Source: Rhodospirillaceae bacterium (GTDB lineage Bacteria; Pseudomonadota; Gammaproteobacteria; Steroidobacterales; Rariloculaceae). From it: a DNA stretch of 63,435 bases. Where the stretch lies: NCBI GenBank assembly GCA_002718345.1, contig PBDA01000015.1, forward strand, positions 1 through 63,435. The letters run 5' to 3'. Below are positions 19,004 to 31,874 of this stretch, piece by piece (positions within the stretch are counted from its first letter, which is position 1; the number at the start of each line of letters is the position of its first letter). Under the pieces are notes generated by a model. That model made no database searches, had not been told where the DNA came from, and was given only the letters and a program-made list of their open reading frames with translations. The position numbers and the translations under genes were made by a program.

Positions 19004-19146
19004 CCCGAAAAAAGAATTTTTTTTTGTTTGACAGAGAGTTAGGAGCTTTGGAAAAGCTTGAAACCAATCTTTTGGAGACAGAAAATCAATGGTTTATGGT
19101 GTAGTTCTAGATTTACCTTTAAATGAATACAAAAATTCATAAAAAA

Positions 19147-19488
19147 TAGGAGTCGGCCTATAAGCCGGGTTCTGTCGAGAGCAGTCATTCATCTTGGGTT
19201 AGCGTCACCGCATACCTCTAGCAACCTACCCGGGAACTCGTGTGGGCACACTCTTGCGCTCCTCTATTCGGTCTTGCTCCGGGTGGGGTTTGCCATGCCA
19301 CAGGTGTTACCACCTGTGCGGTGCGCTCTTACCGCACCATTTCACCCTTACCAGTCACCAGACTGGCGGTATATTTTCTGTGGCACTTTCCATAGGCTCA
19401 CGCCCCCCAGGTGTTACCTGGCACCCTGCCCAATGGAGCCCGGACTTTCCTCCAGGGCTTACCCCGGCGACTGCCCGGCCGACTCCTA
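19147..19488 (-). ncRNA. rnpB: RNase P RNA (class A)
   Basis: Catalytic RNA that removes 5' leaders from pre-tRNAs. The conserved 5' element GAGGAAAGTCCGGGCTCC and 3' element ACAGAACCCGGCTTATAGGCC are both present on the minus strand. The ends AGGAGTCGGCC and GGCCGACTCCT are perfect complements and form helix P1, which defines the limits to within a few bases. Length is about 342 nt. The gene starts directly after the rsmI stop codon. No strong separate promoter is evident; a TG-N-TAACCT extended -10 sits just upstream. Open frames inside it are spurious. Confidence 0.97.
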
Positions 19489-19489
19489 G

Positions 19490-20356
19490 CTATAGGTTAC
19501 CAGATGAGATGCTATTTCCAGGAATGCTTCGCGTTACTGCGTAAACCCGATTTCTTGAAGCTCCAGTTATTTTGGCTGTGAGAGTAACTGCTGCTTTGGG
19601 AGACATTTGGCCTATAAGCAAACCGAAAACCCTGATTAATTCATCATCTCCAATCGTATTTAGCTCTTCGTTGCCACTAATTAACAAAACAAACTCTCCC
19701 TTCAAGGGGATGTTGTTATCCAGTTGTCCATACAGACTTTCTGTCGTTCCCTCATAAATGCTTTCATGCACCTTTGTCAGCTCTCTTGCGATAAACATGT
19801 GTCGACTGGGGCCAAAATATCTTTTGATAGCCTTCATAGTAATAACCAAACGATGGACTGATTCAAAAATGACGATGGTTCTAGGATCAGCAGCGAGCTG
19901 GGCAAGCCGATCAGCCTTAGCAGCCACACCTCTGGGAAGAAATCCCTCAAAGACGAATTGATCTGCAGGTAATCCAACTATGGATAGTGCACTTGTGATC
20001 GCGCTAGGTCCCGGTACAGACACTATTGACACCTTTGAAGAACGGGCAGCTTTGATCAATATTGAACCAGGATCACTGAGTAGCGGTGAACCTGCATCAC
20101 TTACCAGCGCTATACTTTCTCCTCGCTTTAATTTCTCCAAAAGGACAGGTGTCTGCTTAGACTCATTATGTTTGTGATAGGAAATAAGTCTATTCTTGAT
20201 ATCAATAGAAGATAGCAATCCTAGAGTTCGGCGGGTATCCTCAGCTGCCACAAGATCCACTTTGTTAAGAATTTTTTTAGCCCGAGCGCTAAGATCATCT
20301 AAATTGCCAATAGGCGTAGCCACAACGTAAAGTATTCCGGTAGAGTCTTTGCTCAT
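19490..20356 (-). CDS. rsmI: 16S rRNA (cytidine1402-2'-O)-methyltransferase RsmI
   Basis: Tetrapyrrole-methylase-fold enzyme that 2'-O-methylates C1402 of 16S rRNA. Motifs: LYVVATPIGNLDDLSARA at the N-terminus, VAAEDTRRT, ISYHKHNE, ALVSDAGSPLLSDPG, VPGPSAITSAL and FEGFLPR. I chose the ATG giving MSKDSTGILYV. A GTG two codons upstream with AGG at good spacing is also possible, and longer versions would overlap lpoA. Its stop codon abuts the 5' end of rnpB. Divergent from lpoA. Confidence 0.96.
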   Translation of the reverse strand: MSKDSTGILYVVATPIGNLDDLSARAKKILNKVDLVAAEDTRRTLGLLSSIDIKNRLISYHKHNESKQTPVLLEKLKRGESIALVSDAGSPLLSDPGSILIKAARSSKVSIVSVPGPSAITSALSIVGLPADQFVFEGFLPRGVAAKADRLAQLAADPRTIVIFESVHRLVITMKAIKRYFGPSRHMFIARELTKVHESIYEGTTESLYGQLDNNIPLKGEFVLLISGNEELNTIGDDELIRVFGLLIGQMSPKAAVTLTAKITGASRNRVYAVTRSIPGNSISSGNL

Positions 20357-20404
20357 GAACACATGCTGCCTGTAGAAAAGCCACATATGCAAGGTCTAGT
20401 AACC

Positions 20405-22255
20405 ATGAATTTTCATAAATTGATAGTCTCGCTAATGGTTGTAATGATAATAGGTGGATGCGCGCCCCAAAACCCAATGCTATCCCTAGATACGGAATCC
20501 CTTATAGAAAGGGCTCTACAATTAGCGGAAGCAGATGAACTAGAACAGGCAATTCGAGTGTACGAGCTCCTTATTGATAGGTCCACCGGAAATACTCGAA
20601 CCACGCATCTTATTAATGGATCACAGCTGCTGCTCCTTCTCCACGATCACACAACCGCAAGAATCTGGCTTACACGTGCTCAGCTAACAGCAAATTCCGC
20701 GCAGGAACAACGAGTATTTTTGTTACTAGCTGAAATTGATATTTATGAAGGAGAACCGTCAGAAGCTCTCGAAACGTTAAAACAAGTACCACAACCTTAT
20801 ACCGACGAGGTTATGACAGAAATTCAAGCGATTCGAGGACGAGCTTTTTTCGGCATGGGCCGCATGCATGAGGCATTGTCTGTTTTGGTACAACGAGAAT
20901 CTAGTCTCGAAAACTACTCGCAGATTCTTGAAAACCAAAGAACAATCTGGGCAGGGTTAGCGGAACAGACCAAACAGTCTGGGCCGGAATATACAGGTGA
21001 CCCTTTAATAGACGGTTGGATACAACTCTATCCAATCGCTTTTTTATCAAAAGAAAATGAATTTGATTTGCGCGATAAACTGCTCGACTGGCGTCAATCT
21101 AATTTAGATCATCCAGCAGCCAAGGTATTAATAGTTGATCTGCTAGTAGACCCGAAATCCACTAACAAATATCCAGAGAAAATAGCGATCCTATTACCTT
21201 TTAATGGTGCCCAACGAAGAGAAGCAAGAGCTATTAGAGATGGTTTTATTGCAGCTCATTTTGAAAACACAGAATTAATATCTAATGAGACCAGCACATC
21301 TCTTAAATTTTATGATACAAGCACTTTAGGATCTGAAGAAGCCTATTTCAGAGCGCAGATTGAAGGCGCTGATTTCATTGTGGGCCCGCTTCTTAAATCA
21401 GAAGTAGAAGAGATAATTAATAATGTGGGGCTTGTACCAACTCTTGCATTAAATTCAATCGATAATCAAAACTCATCATCTCAATTCGTCTATCAATTTT
21501 CATTAGCGCCAGAGGATGAAGCGCGAGCAATTGCACAACACGCAATAAATGCGGGCTCCTCAAATGCGATCGCTGTTGTTCAAAACAGTGATTGGGGTAT
21601 GCGCCTTCTTGCTAGCTTTCGTGACGAATTTGAAAAGCTAGGAGGGGAAATCCTACAGCACAAAAGTTATGACAATAATAGTCAAGATTTTTCATTCGAT
21701 ATAACAACGCTACTTAACATTGATAAAAGCAATGGCCGTCGCCAAAGACTAGCTGCCAACTTGGGCGTTCCACTAGAATTTGAACCTAGAAGGAGGCAGG
21801 ATATTGATGTGATTTTCGTTGCTTCAGATGCAAATGCCGGCAGATTGTTAATACCACAATTACGTTTTTACTATGCTGGAGACATTCCTACATATACCAC
21901 TTCTGAGGTTAACCAAAGCAATTCAAGGGAATCTGATCTAAATGGAGTGATTTTTCCCGATACCCCGTGGATCTTGTTAGAAAATGAGGCAAATGAAAAG
22001 TTAAAATCGTCTTTAGAAACTCATTGGCCTCAAAGATCATCGCCATTATGGTTGCGATTTTATGGGTTTGGTTTTGATGCTTATCGCCTAGTATCACTGC
22101 TACACAATCAACCAGAAGAAGTCACATCAGTGAATGCTTTATCTGGTGAACTAAGTTTAGGCATTGATGGAAAGATAAGCAGACTGTTGCCCTTTGCTCA
22201 ATATAGGGATGGCATGCCACTTCCTCTTGACGAGAAAACTCCCCTATTACCATAA
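20405..22255 (+). CDS. lpoA: Penicillin-binding protein activator LpoA
   Basis: Outer-membrane lipoprotein that reaches through the periplasm to stimulate PBP1A. The start MNFHKLIVSLMVVMIIGGC gives a lipoprotein signal with lipobox IIGGC. Residues up to about 250 look like a helical TPR region, and the rest (from KIAILLPFNGAQ) is a periplasmic-binding-protein fold, as in E. coli LpoA. An in-frame start 42 bases upstream would spoil the signal sequence. It is divergent from rsmI, as in Pseudomonas. yraN, which often follows, is absent. Confidence 0.92.
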   Translation: MNFHKLIVSLMVVMIIGGCAPQNPMLSLDTESLIERALQLAEADELEQAIRVYELLIDRSTGNTRTTHLINGSQLLLLLHDHTTARIWLTRAQLTANSAQEQRVFLLLAEIDIYEGEPSEALETLKQVPQPYTDEVMTEIQAIRGRAFFGMGRMHEALSVLVQRESSLENYSQILENQRTIWAGLAEQTKQSGPEYTGDPLIDGWIQLYPIAFLSKENEFDLRDKLLDWRQSNLDHPAAKVLIVDLLVDPKSTNKYPEKIAILLPFNGAQRREARAIRDGFIAAHFENTELISNETSTSLKFYDTSTLGSEEAYFRAQIEGADFIVGPLLKSEVEEIINNVGLVPTLALNSIDNQNSSSQFVYQFSLAPEDEARAIAQHAINAGSSNAIAVVQNSDWGMRLLASFRDEFEKLGGEILQHKSYDNNSQDFSFDITTLLNIDKSNGRRQRLAANLGVPLEFEPRRRQDIDVIFVASDANAGRLLIPQLRFYYAGDIPTYTTSEVNQSNSRESDLNGVIFPDTPWILLENEANEKLKSSLETHWPQRSSPLWLRFYGFGFDAYRLVSLLHNQPEEVTSVNALSGELSLGIDGKISRLLPFAQYRDGMPLPLDEKTPLLP

Positions 22256-22377
22256 AGAGATATAGGTTTTTTCCAAGCAAATCAAAACATGATCAAACAT
22301 TTGACCAATACAGACAATAAAGAGACCCTTATTATCATTGCTGGTAATTATTCATATCTGCCCACGTTATGTTTTAG

Positions 22378-22977
<600 letters not shown>

Positions 22978-23032
22978 CAGGTGTAGCTAAAAAGTGTCTT
23001 ATTCATTTGACGCCATGCATCAAAGTAATAAA

Positions 23033-23425
23033 TTATTTAACAACTTTTAGCGATGGTGGCGTGCTTCTATTTACTTTATCAGAAGAAGGTTTAGTAGGTA
23101 GAGCATCTGTTTCATCAGTAAATATCATACCTTGTCCGGTCTCACGAGCATAAATGCTAATTACTGATAGTGTAGGTACTGATATATGGCGATTAACTCC
23201 CTCAAACCGAGCCTGAAAGGTAACCATTTTATTATCTAAAACAAGATTGCGTGTTGCTGAAGAACTTATATTAAATACAACTTTACCTTCAGAAATATAT
23301 TGCCCAGGCACCTGTAATTCCTCTTCAACAGCATCTACAACAATATGAGGCGTTAAACCATTATCTGTAATCCACTCATGCATGGCACGAATCAGATAAG
23401 GACGTTTTGGCAAGTATTCATCCAC
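23033..23425 (-). CDS. sspB: ClpXP adaptor SspB
   Basis: Adaptor that delivers ssrA-tagged proteins to ClpXP. The 130 residues have the folded substrate-binding domain first (KRPYLIRAMHEWITDNG, GKVVFNISSSATRNL, FQARFEGVNRHISVP), then a flexible linker, and end in PSLKVVK, the ClpX-binding tail comparable to E. coli ALRVVK. It lies 2 bases after sspA, almost certainly one transcript. Confidence 0.95.
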   Translation of the reverse strand: MDEYLPKRPYLIRAMHEWITDNGLTPHIVVDAVEEELQVPGQYISEGKVVFNISSSATRNLVLDNKMVTFQARFEGVNRHISVPTLSVISIYARETGQGMIFTDETDALPTKPSSDKVNRSTPPSLKVVK

Positions 23426-23427
23426 TT

Positions 23428-24054
23428 CTACCGCATCTCCCCTTCGAGCTCTGTAAGACTAACTTCAAAGGATGGCCTAGAAAATACCGTCTCCATATAC
23501 TCTATTATTGGTTGAGCTTGGCTCGGCAACTCAATCTCTAGAATCGATAAGCGCCAAAGAATTGGCGCAATAGTGCAATCAACAAGAGAAAAATCATCGC
23601 TTAAAAAGAATTTTTTTGCGCCAAATAATTCTGCGCTAGAAACAATGCTGTCACACAATACTTTGCGACTTCTATTTGATGCTCTGCGATCATTAGTAGC
23701 AGCTATTTCATCTGCTAGTGAATACCAATCTCGTTCTACTCGGTAGAGTGCTAGACGAAACTGAGCCCTAGTTACTGGATCCACTGGCATTAATGGCGGA
23801 TGGGGAAATCTTTCGTCTAAGTACTCGATTATGACACGAGAATCGTATAGAACAAGATCCCTATCAACAAGGGTTGGCACACTGTTGTATGGGTTTAAGT
23901 CAAGCAAATCCTCAGAAGAGATGCCATCTACCACATCAACAAAGTCAATATTTATACCCTTTTCAGCAAGTACTAAACGGGTACGATGACTCCACGAATC
24001 AGTGGGGTTGGAAAAAAGGGTCATGACCGAACGTCGATTAGCCATTAGCGCCAT
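23428..24054 (-). CDS. sspA: Stringent starvation protein A SspA
   Basis: Glutathione-S-transferase-like protein that binds RNA polymerase in E. coli and affects stress transcription. The N-terminal thioredoxin fold starts ANRRSVMTLFSNPTD and continues to SVPTLVDRDLVLYDSRVI; EYLDERFPHPPLMPVDP is the SspA signature; the helical C-terminal domain includes LSDDFSLVDCTIAPILWRL. The start has GAGGGGA at 7 bases. In Pseudomonas sspAB follow petABC; here 230 bases of non-coding sequence precede sspA instead. Confidence 0.95.
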   Translation of the reverse strand: MALMANRRSVMTLFSNPTDSWSHRTRLVLAEKGINIDFVDVVDGISSEDLLDLNPYNSVPTLVDRDLVLYDSRVIIEYLDERFPHPPLMPVDPVTRAQFRLALYRVERDWYSLADEIAATNDRRASNRSRKVLCDSIVSSAELFGAKKFFLSDDFSLVDCTIAPILWRLSILEIELPSQAQPIIEYMETVFSRPSFEVSLTELEGEMR

Positions 24055-24301
24055 ACAAAATCCCCTCAACTAACTTGAACGGTTTAATAAAGGTGGTGTT
24101 TGCCAAGGTCCGCGTTATATCCAATATATACGTTCCTCAACTAACCGAAGCAGCATCTGTGAACCTACTTAGAGAGCATAGGGCCGTTAGGACCAAATCG
24201 GTTTTTTCAGATGATTCCTCGGAGATGACAAGATTATACACACCGTCTTTAAATCTTGCTCGCAAAACGTTGGTAGTATAGTGCCTTGTTAGAGTACTGA
24301 A

Positions 24302-26889
<2,588 letters not shown>

Positions 26890-26987
26890 GCATCACAAAC
26901 CAAATAATACTGGGATGCACAGTTTAACGCACGTCGCATACACTTAAAAAACATGCTGAAGGCATATGGCTGTTAGAATCACCAGAT

Positions 26988-27980
26988 ATGACAAATAAAT
27001 CTATTGCTATTGATACTATTTCCGTTGCTCGGCAGGTGCTAGAGATCGAATCAAATGCGATTACCTCACTAATTCCAAAGCTAGGAGAGGATTTCCTGAC
27101 GGCTTGTCAAATCTGTTTTGAGGCCCAAAAAGAACAAGCGCGAATAGCAGTGATTGGAGTTGGAAAATCCGGGCATATTGGAAATAAGATTGCTGCCACA
27201 CTTGCTAGCACAGGTTCGCCTTCTTTTTTTGTTCATGCCGCAGAAGCACGTCACGGTGATATGGGAATGATTACGGCAAACGACGTAATACTAGTTATAT
27301 CAAATTCAGGAGAGACCGAAGAAATCAATGCGCTTCTGCCTCTAATCAAACGACTTAAACTGCCATTGATCACTATGACAGGAAATCCAAACTCAACGTT
27401 TGCAAAAGCATCAACTGTAAATCTTGATATTAGAGTTGAAGAAGAGGCCTGCCCGCTAAACTTAGCTCCTACTGCAAGCACTACTGCTGCTTTAGCAATG
27501 GGTGATGCCCTTGCCATTGTTCTCCTTACTAAGCGTGGCTTTAGGGCAGAAGATTTTGCAAATTTTCATCCAGGCGGAACATTAGGAAAACGTCTGCTTG
27601 TGCGAATCGAAGATATTATGCATGTAGGCGATGAACTTCCAAAAGTGAACTACAAAACCCCAATAAGTGAAGGGCTTCTAGAGATGTCGCAAAAAAGTCT
27701 CGGAATTACTGCAGTTGTGGGAGATGATTTTAGGCTGCTTGGTGTATTTACTGATGGAGATCTGCGACGAACCCTAGATCGTCGTATAGATATACATGAA
27801 ACATCAATAAGTAAAGTTATGACTTCTGGGGGCAAAACAATCCAACAGAATCAACTAGCAATAGAAGCTGTACACATCATGGAAACCAACGGAATTACTG
27901 CATTGCTCGTGCTCGACTCAGAGAAACAACTCGTAGGTGCTCTTAATATTCATGACTTATTTAGAGCGGGAATAATGTAA
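26988..27980 (+). CDS. kdsD: D-arabinose 5-phosphate isomerase KdsD
   Basis: Makes arabinose 5-phosphate from ribulose 5-phosphate, the entry to Kdo synthesis. The 330 residues hold an N-terminal SIS domain (VIGVGKSGHIGNKIAATLAS, FFVHAAEARHGDMGM, NSGETEEI) and two C-terminal CBS domains from about residue 205. The paralogue GutQ has the same plan, but the direct join to kdsC and the lpt genes supports KdsD. Its TAA stop shares a base with the kdsC ATG. Confidence 0.95.
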   Translation: MTNKSIAIDTISVARQVLEIESNAITSLIPKLGEDFLTACQICFEAQKEQARIAVIGVGKSGHIGNKIAATLASTGSPSFFVHAAEARHGDMGMITANDVILVISNSGETEEINALLPLIKRLKLPLITMTGNPNSTFAKASTVNLDIRVEEEACPLNLAPTASTTAALAMGDALAIVLLTKRGFRAEDFANFHPGGTLGKRLLVRIEDIMHVGDELPKVNYKTPISEGLLEMSQKSLGITAVVGDDFRLLGVFTDGDLRRTLDRRIDIHETSISKVMTSGGKTIQQNQLAIEAVHIMETNGITALLVLDSEKQLVGALNIHDLFRAGIM

Positions 27981-28465
27981 TGAAAAATGAGCTTTGGAAA
28001 AAAAATATAAGGCTCCTAGCTCTAGATGTTGACGGAGTTCTAACTGATGGCAGTCTTTACTACGGCCAAAATGGCGAGTTGATGAAAAAATTTAATGTGC
28101 ATGATGGTGCCGGCATAAAGGCAGTATGTGATGCAGGAATAGAGGTTGCAATTATTTCATCCCGTGAAACAAAAATTGTAACTAACAGGATGAATGAATT
28201 GGGAGTTAAGAATATATTACAAGGGATTGAAGATAAATTGAGCGCCCTGAATTCTCTTGCTAAAAAGATGGACATAGATTTGAATGCTGTAGCTTATGTC
28301 GGTGATGACATAGCAGATTTAAAAGTGCTAGAGAAAGTTGGTCTTGCTATCACTGTCAAAAACGGACAAAACGAAGCAAAACAAAAAGCTCATTACTGTA
28401 CAACAGCAAATGGCGGCGAAGGAGCTGTTAGAGAGATTTGCGAACTATTATTAATGCATCGTTAA
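27980..28465 (+). CDS. kdsC: 3-deoxy-D-manno-octulosonate 8-phosphate phosphatase KdsC
   Basis: HAD-superfamily phosphatase releasing Kdo from Kdo 8-phosphate. At 161 residues it is a cap-less C0-type HAD enzyme that normally forms tetramers. Motif I is LALDVDGVLTDGSLYY with both catalytic Asp residues, motif II is IISSRET, and motif III/IV is YVGDDIADLKVLEKVG. Between kdsD (1-base overlap) and lptC (18 bases). Confidence 0.97.
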   Translation: MKNELWKKNIRLLALDVDGVLTDGSLYYGQNGELMKKFNVHDGAGIKAVCDAGIEVAIISSRETKIVTNRMNELGVKNILQGIEDKLSALNSLAKKMDIDLNAVAYVGDDIADLKVLEKVGLAITVKNGQNEAKQKAHYCTTANGGEGAVREICELLLMHR

Positions 28466-28483
28466 ATTCTTGCGAAGACCAAC

Positions 28484-29041
28484 ATGGATGGAAAAAATAC
28501 ACTGACATTTATAGCGCTACTTTCATTTGCCATCTTGACGTGGTTGTGGGGACGTAATGACTCAACAATGGACGCTGTCCAAACCCATAATAGATCAAGT
28601 CTTCTTGGCTATTACGTGGTAGATGCCGAAATTTTTAGTTCTGATAAAGACGGAAAACCGCTTTATTGGGTTAAAGCAGCTACGGCCAGAGAAGAACCTG
28701 ATAGCAATCATCTAATTCTTAATGATGTAACAGCTGAATATAATTCTTCAAGTCAAATTTCGTGGGCTTTAAAAGCATCTTATGGAGAAATATCTACAAG
28801 TGATACTTACATCGATCTTAGTGGTGACGTACATCTCAGCACAAACGAAGAAGGCACAGGAATCACCACTATTCAAACCGTGCAGTTGCGCCTAGATTCA
28901 GAAAACTTCGTTGCGGAAACATCTGCTCCTGTTAGTGTGCTAATTGGAAATCACTACCTAGAGGCAATCGGACTTCGGCTAGATTTGAAGGCTAACCAAT
29001 TGGCGTTAGAATCAAGTATAAATGGCCTATTCTATCCATAA
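28484..29041 (+). CDS. lptC: LPS export protein LptC
   Basis: Bitopic inner-membrane protein that receives lipopolysaccharide from LptB2FG and passes it to LptA. The 185 residues have one N-terminal membrane span (about residues 6 to 22) and a periplasmic beta-jellyroll with YYVVDAEIFSSDKDGKPLYW and the repeated strands typical of the OstA/LptC fold. Sequence conservation in this family is low, and position between kdsC and lptA is part of the evidence. Its end overlaps lptA by 20 bases. Confidence 0.93.
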   Translation: MDGKNTLTFIALLSFAILTWLWGRNDSTMDAVQTHNRSSLLGYYVVDAEIFSSDKDGKPLYWVKAATAREEPDSNHLILNDVTAEYNSSSQISWALKASYGEISTSDTYIDLSGDVHLSTNEEGTGITTIQTVQLRLDSENFVAETSAPVSVLIGNHYLEAIGLRLDLKANQLALESSINGLFYP

Positions 29042-29618
29042 TCTAGGGTTTGCATTAACACTGCTCATAATCCCTGTTCTTGTGCTATCCCAACAGGTGA
29101 GTGCACCCCTTCCCATTTCTTTGGATGCTGACTCATCTTCTTTTGATAGAGATTCAAATGCCGTGGTATTCAATGGATTACGCATTGCGCAGGGTGATTT
29201 AACTATTGAATCTGACCGTGCTGAAGCTACAGGACTTAACTTTGAAATGAGCAATTGGATTTTTGAGGGTAATGTCAGAATTGCTATCGACTCAGCCAAT
29301 ATAACTTCATCAAATGCGACATTATCTTTTCAGGACCATGAATTACATATAGTAAAACTGCAAGGGAACCCAGCGACTTTTGAAGATTTTAGCGCAACTA
29401 GAGAAGAGTCTATTATTGGAGGTGCCACTAGTCTGGAATATGATAACCGCGAAAGAACTTTACATATGATCGGGGGTGCCTGGCTTAACGAAGGCCCAAA
29501 TCAATTTCGTGGATGCGATCTAATTTATGATATTGATGAGGAACAAATTACTTCTGGGTCCTCAGAGTGTGGAGAACCATTAGTAATTACAATTCTTCCA
29601 CCTTCGGAAGAACAATAG
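29022..29618 (+). CDS. lptA: Periplasmic LPS transport protein LptA
   Basis: OstA-fold protein forming the periplasmic bridge for lipopolysaccharide. The 198 residues start with a signal peptide ending near LSQQVSA, followed by [20 protein letters not shown], which matches the usual N-terminal strand (use of a cut Ala site is inferred), and [12 protein letters not shown]. Overlapping the lptC end by 20 bases indicates coupled expression. Confidence 0.94.
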   Translation: MAYSIHNLGFALTLLIIPVLVLSQQVSAPLPISLDADSSSFDRDSNAVVFNGLRIAQGDLTIESDRAEATGLNFEMSNWIFEGNVRIAIDSANITSSNATLSFQDHELHIVKLQGNPATFEDFSATREESIIGGATSLEYDNRERTLHMIGGAWLNEGPNQFRGCDLIYDIDEEQITSGSSECGEPLVITILPPSEEQ

Positions 29619-29632
29619 ACTACAGAATCTCC

Positions 29633-30358
29633 ATGAACAGACTCGAAGCCATCGGCATCAGCAAGCGTTATAAGACACTACAAGTAGTAAATAATCTTTC
29701 CATTTCCATTAATAGCGGTGAGGTTGCTGGTCTTCTGGGGCCTAATGGCGCTGGAAAAACTACGGCTTTCTACATGATTGTAGGTTTGATTCGCTGTGAT
29801 CAAGGAAAAATCATATTAGACGGAACAGATATAACTCACCTTCCAATCCACAAAAGAGCCCTAAAAGGATTAGGATACCTCCCTCAAGAGGCCTCTATTT
29901 TTCGCAAACTCACTGTTATAGAAAATATTCAAGCTATCCTTCAGACCCGTCAAGACCTAGACCAAGCAGCTCAACAAAAGATAGCTGAAGAACTAATGGA
30001 GGAACTAAATATTACACATGTTAGGGACACTCTCGGCCTGTCTCTATCCGGTGGGGAACGAAGACGTGTTGAAATTGCAAGAGCGCTGGCAGCTGAGCCT
30101 AAGTTCATCCTGCTAGATGAGCCTTTCGCTGGTGTGGACCCTATTTCTGTACTGGATATTCAAAGAATTATTCGCCACCTCACAACAAAAGATATTGGAG
30201 TACTCATAACTGACCATAATGTCAGAGAAACTCTAGGCATATGCGGGCACGCTTATATCTTAAATGGTGGTAACTTGATCGCTTCAGGCACACCAGAGGA
30301 AGTTCTTTCAAACCAGAATGTACGTGATGTATATCTTGGAGAAGGTTTTTCTCTATAG
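29633..30358 (+). CDS. lptB: LPS export ABC transporter ATPase LptB
   Basis: Cytoplasmic ATPase that powers LPS extraction together with LptFG (not in this window). Walker A is GPNGAGKTT, the Q-loop region is [13 protein letters not shown], the signature is [15 protein letters not shown], Walker B is [13 protein letters not shown], and the H-loop is [10 protein letters not shown] chose [14 protein letters not shown], giving 241 residues as in E. coli LptB; a longer in-frame version would run back into lptA. Confidence 0.97.
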   Translation: MNRLEAIGISKRYKTLQVVNNLSISINSGEVAGLLGPNGAGKTTAFYMIVGLIRCDQGKIILDGTDITHLPIHKRALKGLGYLPQEASIFRKLTVIENIQAILQTRQDLDQAAQQKIAEELMEELNITHVRDTLGLSLSGGERRRVEIARALAAEPKFILLDEPFAGVDPISVLDIQRIIRHLTTKDIGVLITDHNVRETLGICGHAYILNGGNLIASGTPEEVLSNQNVRDVYLGEGFSL

Positions 30359-30373
30359 TACCGACCAGATGTA

Positions 30374-31813
30374 ATGCTTAAACTTTCACAACAAACTAGA
30401 CTTTCCCAAAAACAAAAAATGTCGCCACAAATGCAGCAAAATATTGGGCTATTGCTGCTTCCTGCTTTAGACCTAAAAGAGCTAATCGAGTCATCGCTTA
30501 ATGAAAACATTATGCTTGAAACGGACAGTCTTGAGTTGGACGAATCTAATGATTTGGCGAATATCTCAGAGCCACTACTAAAAGATGGAGAGATACTGCA
30601 AACAGAGAATGAAATAACTTTAGATGACACACAAATTGGATCAGCTGTGGAGTGGGCTCATGACAATACGATTGGCGAATCAGATAAGCCAAAAAATCTA
30701 GAACTACCAGATAATTATAATGAAGTTGCTGATCCAGCAGGGAAAACGCTTAAAGATCATCTCCTATGGCAACTTGAAATGGAAAGACTCGGTTCTAGAG
30801 AAGCAATCATTGGTCAAGTCATAATAGACTCAATTGATGAAGATGGATATCTTAAACTTTCAACTAAGAATCTTATTGAAATATTACTTCCTGAAATAGT
30901 CAGCAATGAGGCAGAGATTGAAAAAATTATCAATGGTATTCAAGCTTTTGAACCATCTGGAATCGCTGCTCGTACTCTAAGCGAATGCATATTATTGCAG
31001 CTAGAAGAAATTGATCCCTCGACACCAGAACTGACCCTCGCTCAAACTATTGCACGTGAGTTAGATTCTGTTCCTATGCCTGCGGAATTAAATAAAACGC
31101 TAAAAAAAAATTTACAAATTAGTAATAATGATCTTGAAGCAGCTTGGCTATTAATACAAAGCTGCAACCGACAACCTGGTCTTCTTATAAATTCATCAGA
31201 ACCTGACTATATAATTCCTGATGTTTATGCAAAAAAAAATGATAAAGGCTGGTTTGTAGAATTAAATACATCAGATATTCCAAAAATAAAAATTAATGAT
31301 CAATATTTAGGCCTATTAGAAAAAAAAGAGTCATTTAGCCCAGCAAATAAAATGCTTGAAGAAGCAAAATGGCTCATTCGAGGACTTGAGCAAAGAGAAA
31401 TAACAATAGATAAAGTTGCAAAAGCTATTATAAAAAAACAAGAAAACTTTTTAGACTATGGAGAAGAGCATATGCAGCCAATGATTATGAGTGACATAGC
31501 TCATGAAATTGGCATGCATGAATCAACTATTTCACGTATAACAAATAACAAATACATGCACACTCCTAGAGGAATTTTTGAACTGAAATTCTTTTTTTCA
31601 AGTAGCATAGGAACTTCTGAAGGGAAAAAATCTTCTATTTCTGTGAAAGCAAAAATACGAAAGCTTATTTCTACTGAAAATTTAGCTAGTCCACTAAGCG
31701 ACGAAAAAATTACTGCGCTTTTAATAAAAGATGGAATTAACGTAAAAAGAAGAACTGTGGCAAAGTATAGAGAATCAATGAATATTCCTTCTTCAAGCAA
31801 AAGAAAAATGTAG
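30374..31813 (+). CDS. rpoN: RNA polymerase sigma-54 factor RpoN
   Basis: Sigma factor for -24/-12 promoters, needing AAA+ activators. The 479 residues begin with the Gln-rich region I (LSQQTRLSQKQKMSPQMQQN), have an acidic region II, a core-binding region III, a helix-turn-helix near HESTISRITNNKYM and the RpoN box KRRTVAKYRES near the end. The coding sequence is unusually rich in AAA and AAT codons. It follows lptB by 15 bases, the usual gammaproteobacterial arrangement. Confidence 0.97.
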   Translation: MLKLSQQTRLSQKQKMSPQMQQNIGLLLLPALDLKELIESSLNENIMLETDSLELDESNDLANISEPLLKDGEILQTENEITLDDTQIGSAVEWAHDNTIGESDKPKNLELPDNYNEVADPAGKTLKDHLLWQLEMERLGSREAIIGQVIIDSIDEDGYLKLSTKNLIEILLPEIVSNEAEIEKIINGIQAFEPSGIAARTLSECILLQLEEIDPSTPELTLAQTIARELDSVPMPAELNKTLKKNLQISNNDLEAAWLLIQSCNRQPGLLINSSEPDYIIPDVYAKKNDKGWFVELNTSDIPKIKINDQYLGLLEKKESFSPANKMLEEAKWLIRGLEQREITIDKVAKAIIKKQENFLDYGEEHMQPMIMSDIAHEIGMHESTISRITNNKYMHTPRGIFELKFFFSSSIGTSEGKKSSISVKAKIRKLISTENLASPLSDEKITALLIKDGINVKRRTVAKYRESMNIPSSSKRKM

Positions 31814-31874
31814 GTATGAGTTAATCAATTTTTCACAAGATCAAATTCATTGCTATAAAAACAGAGAAACATGG

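Noticed and set aside
19242-19544. Open reading frames of 71 and 100 codons on the plus strand
   Set aside because: They lie antisense to the RNase P RNA; the conserved rnpB motifs explain the sequence.
24075-24281. Plus-strand frame of 68 codons before the DegS-like gene
   Set aside because: No recognisable protein features; it spans the intergenic region between sspA and the protease.
26988-27980. GutQ paralogue instead of KdsD
   Set aside because: Direct linkage to kdsC and lptCAB indicates the Kdo pathway enzyme.
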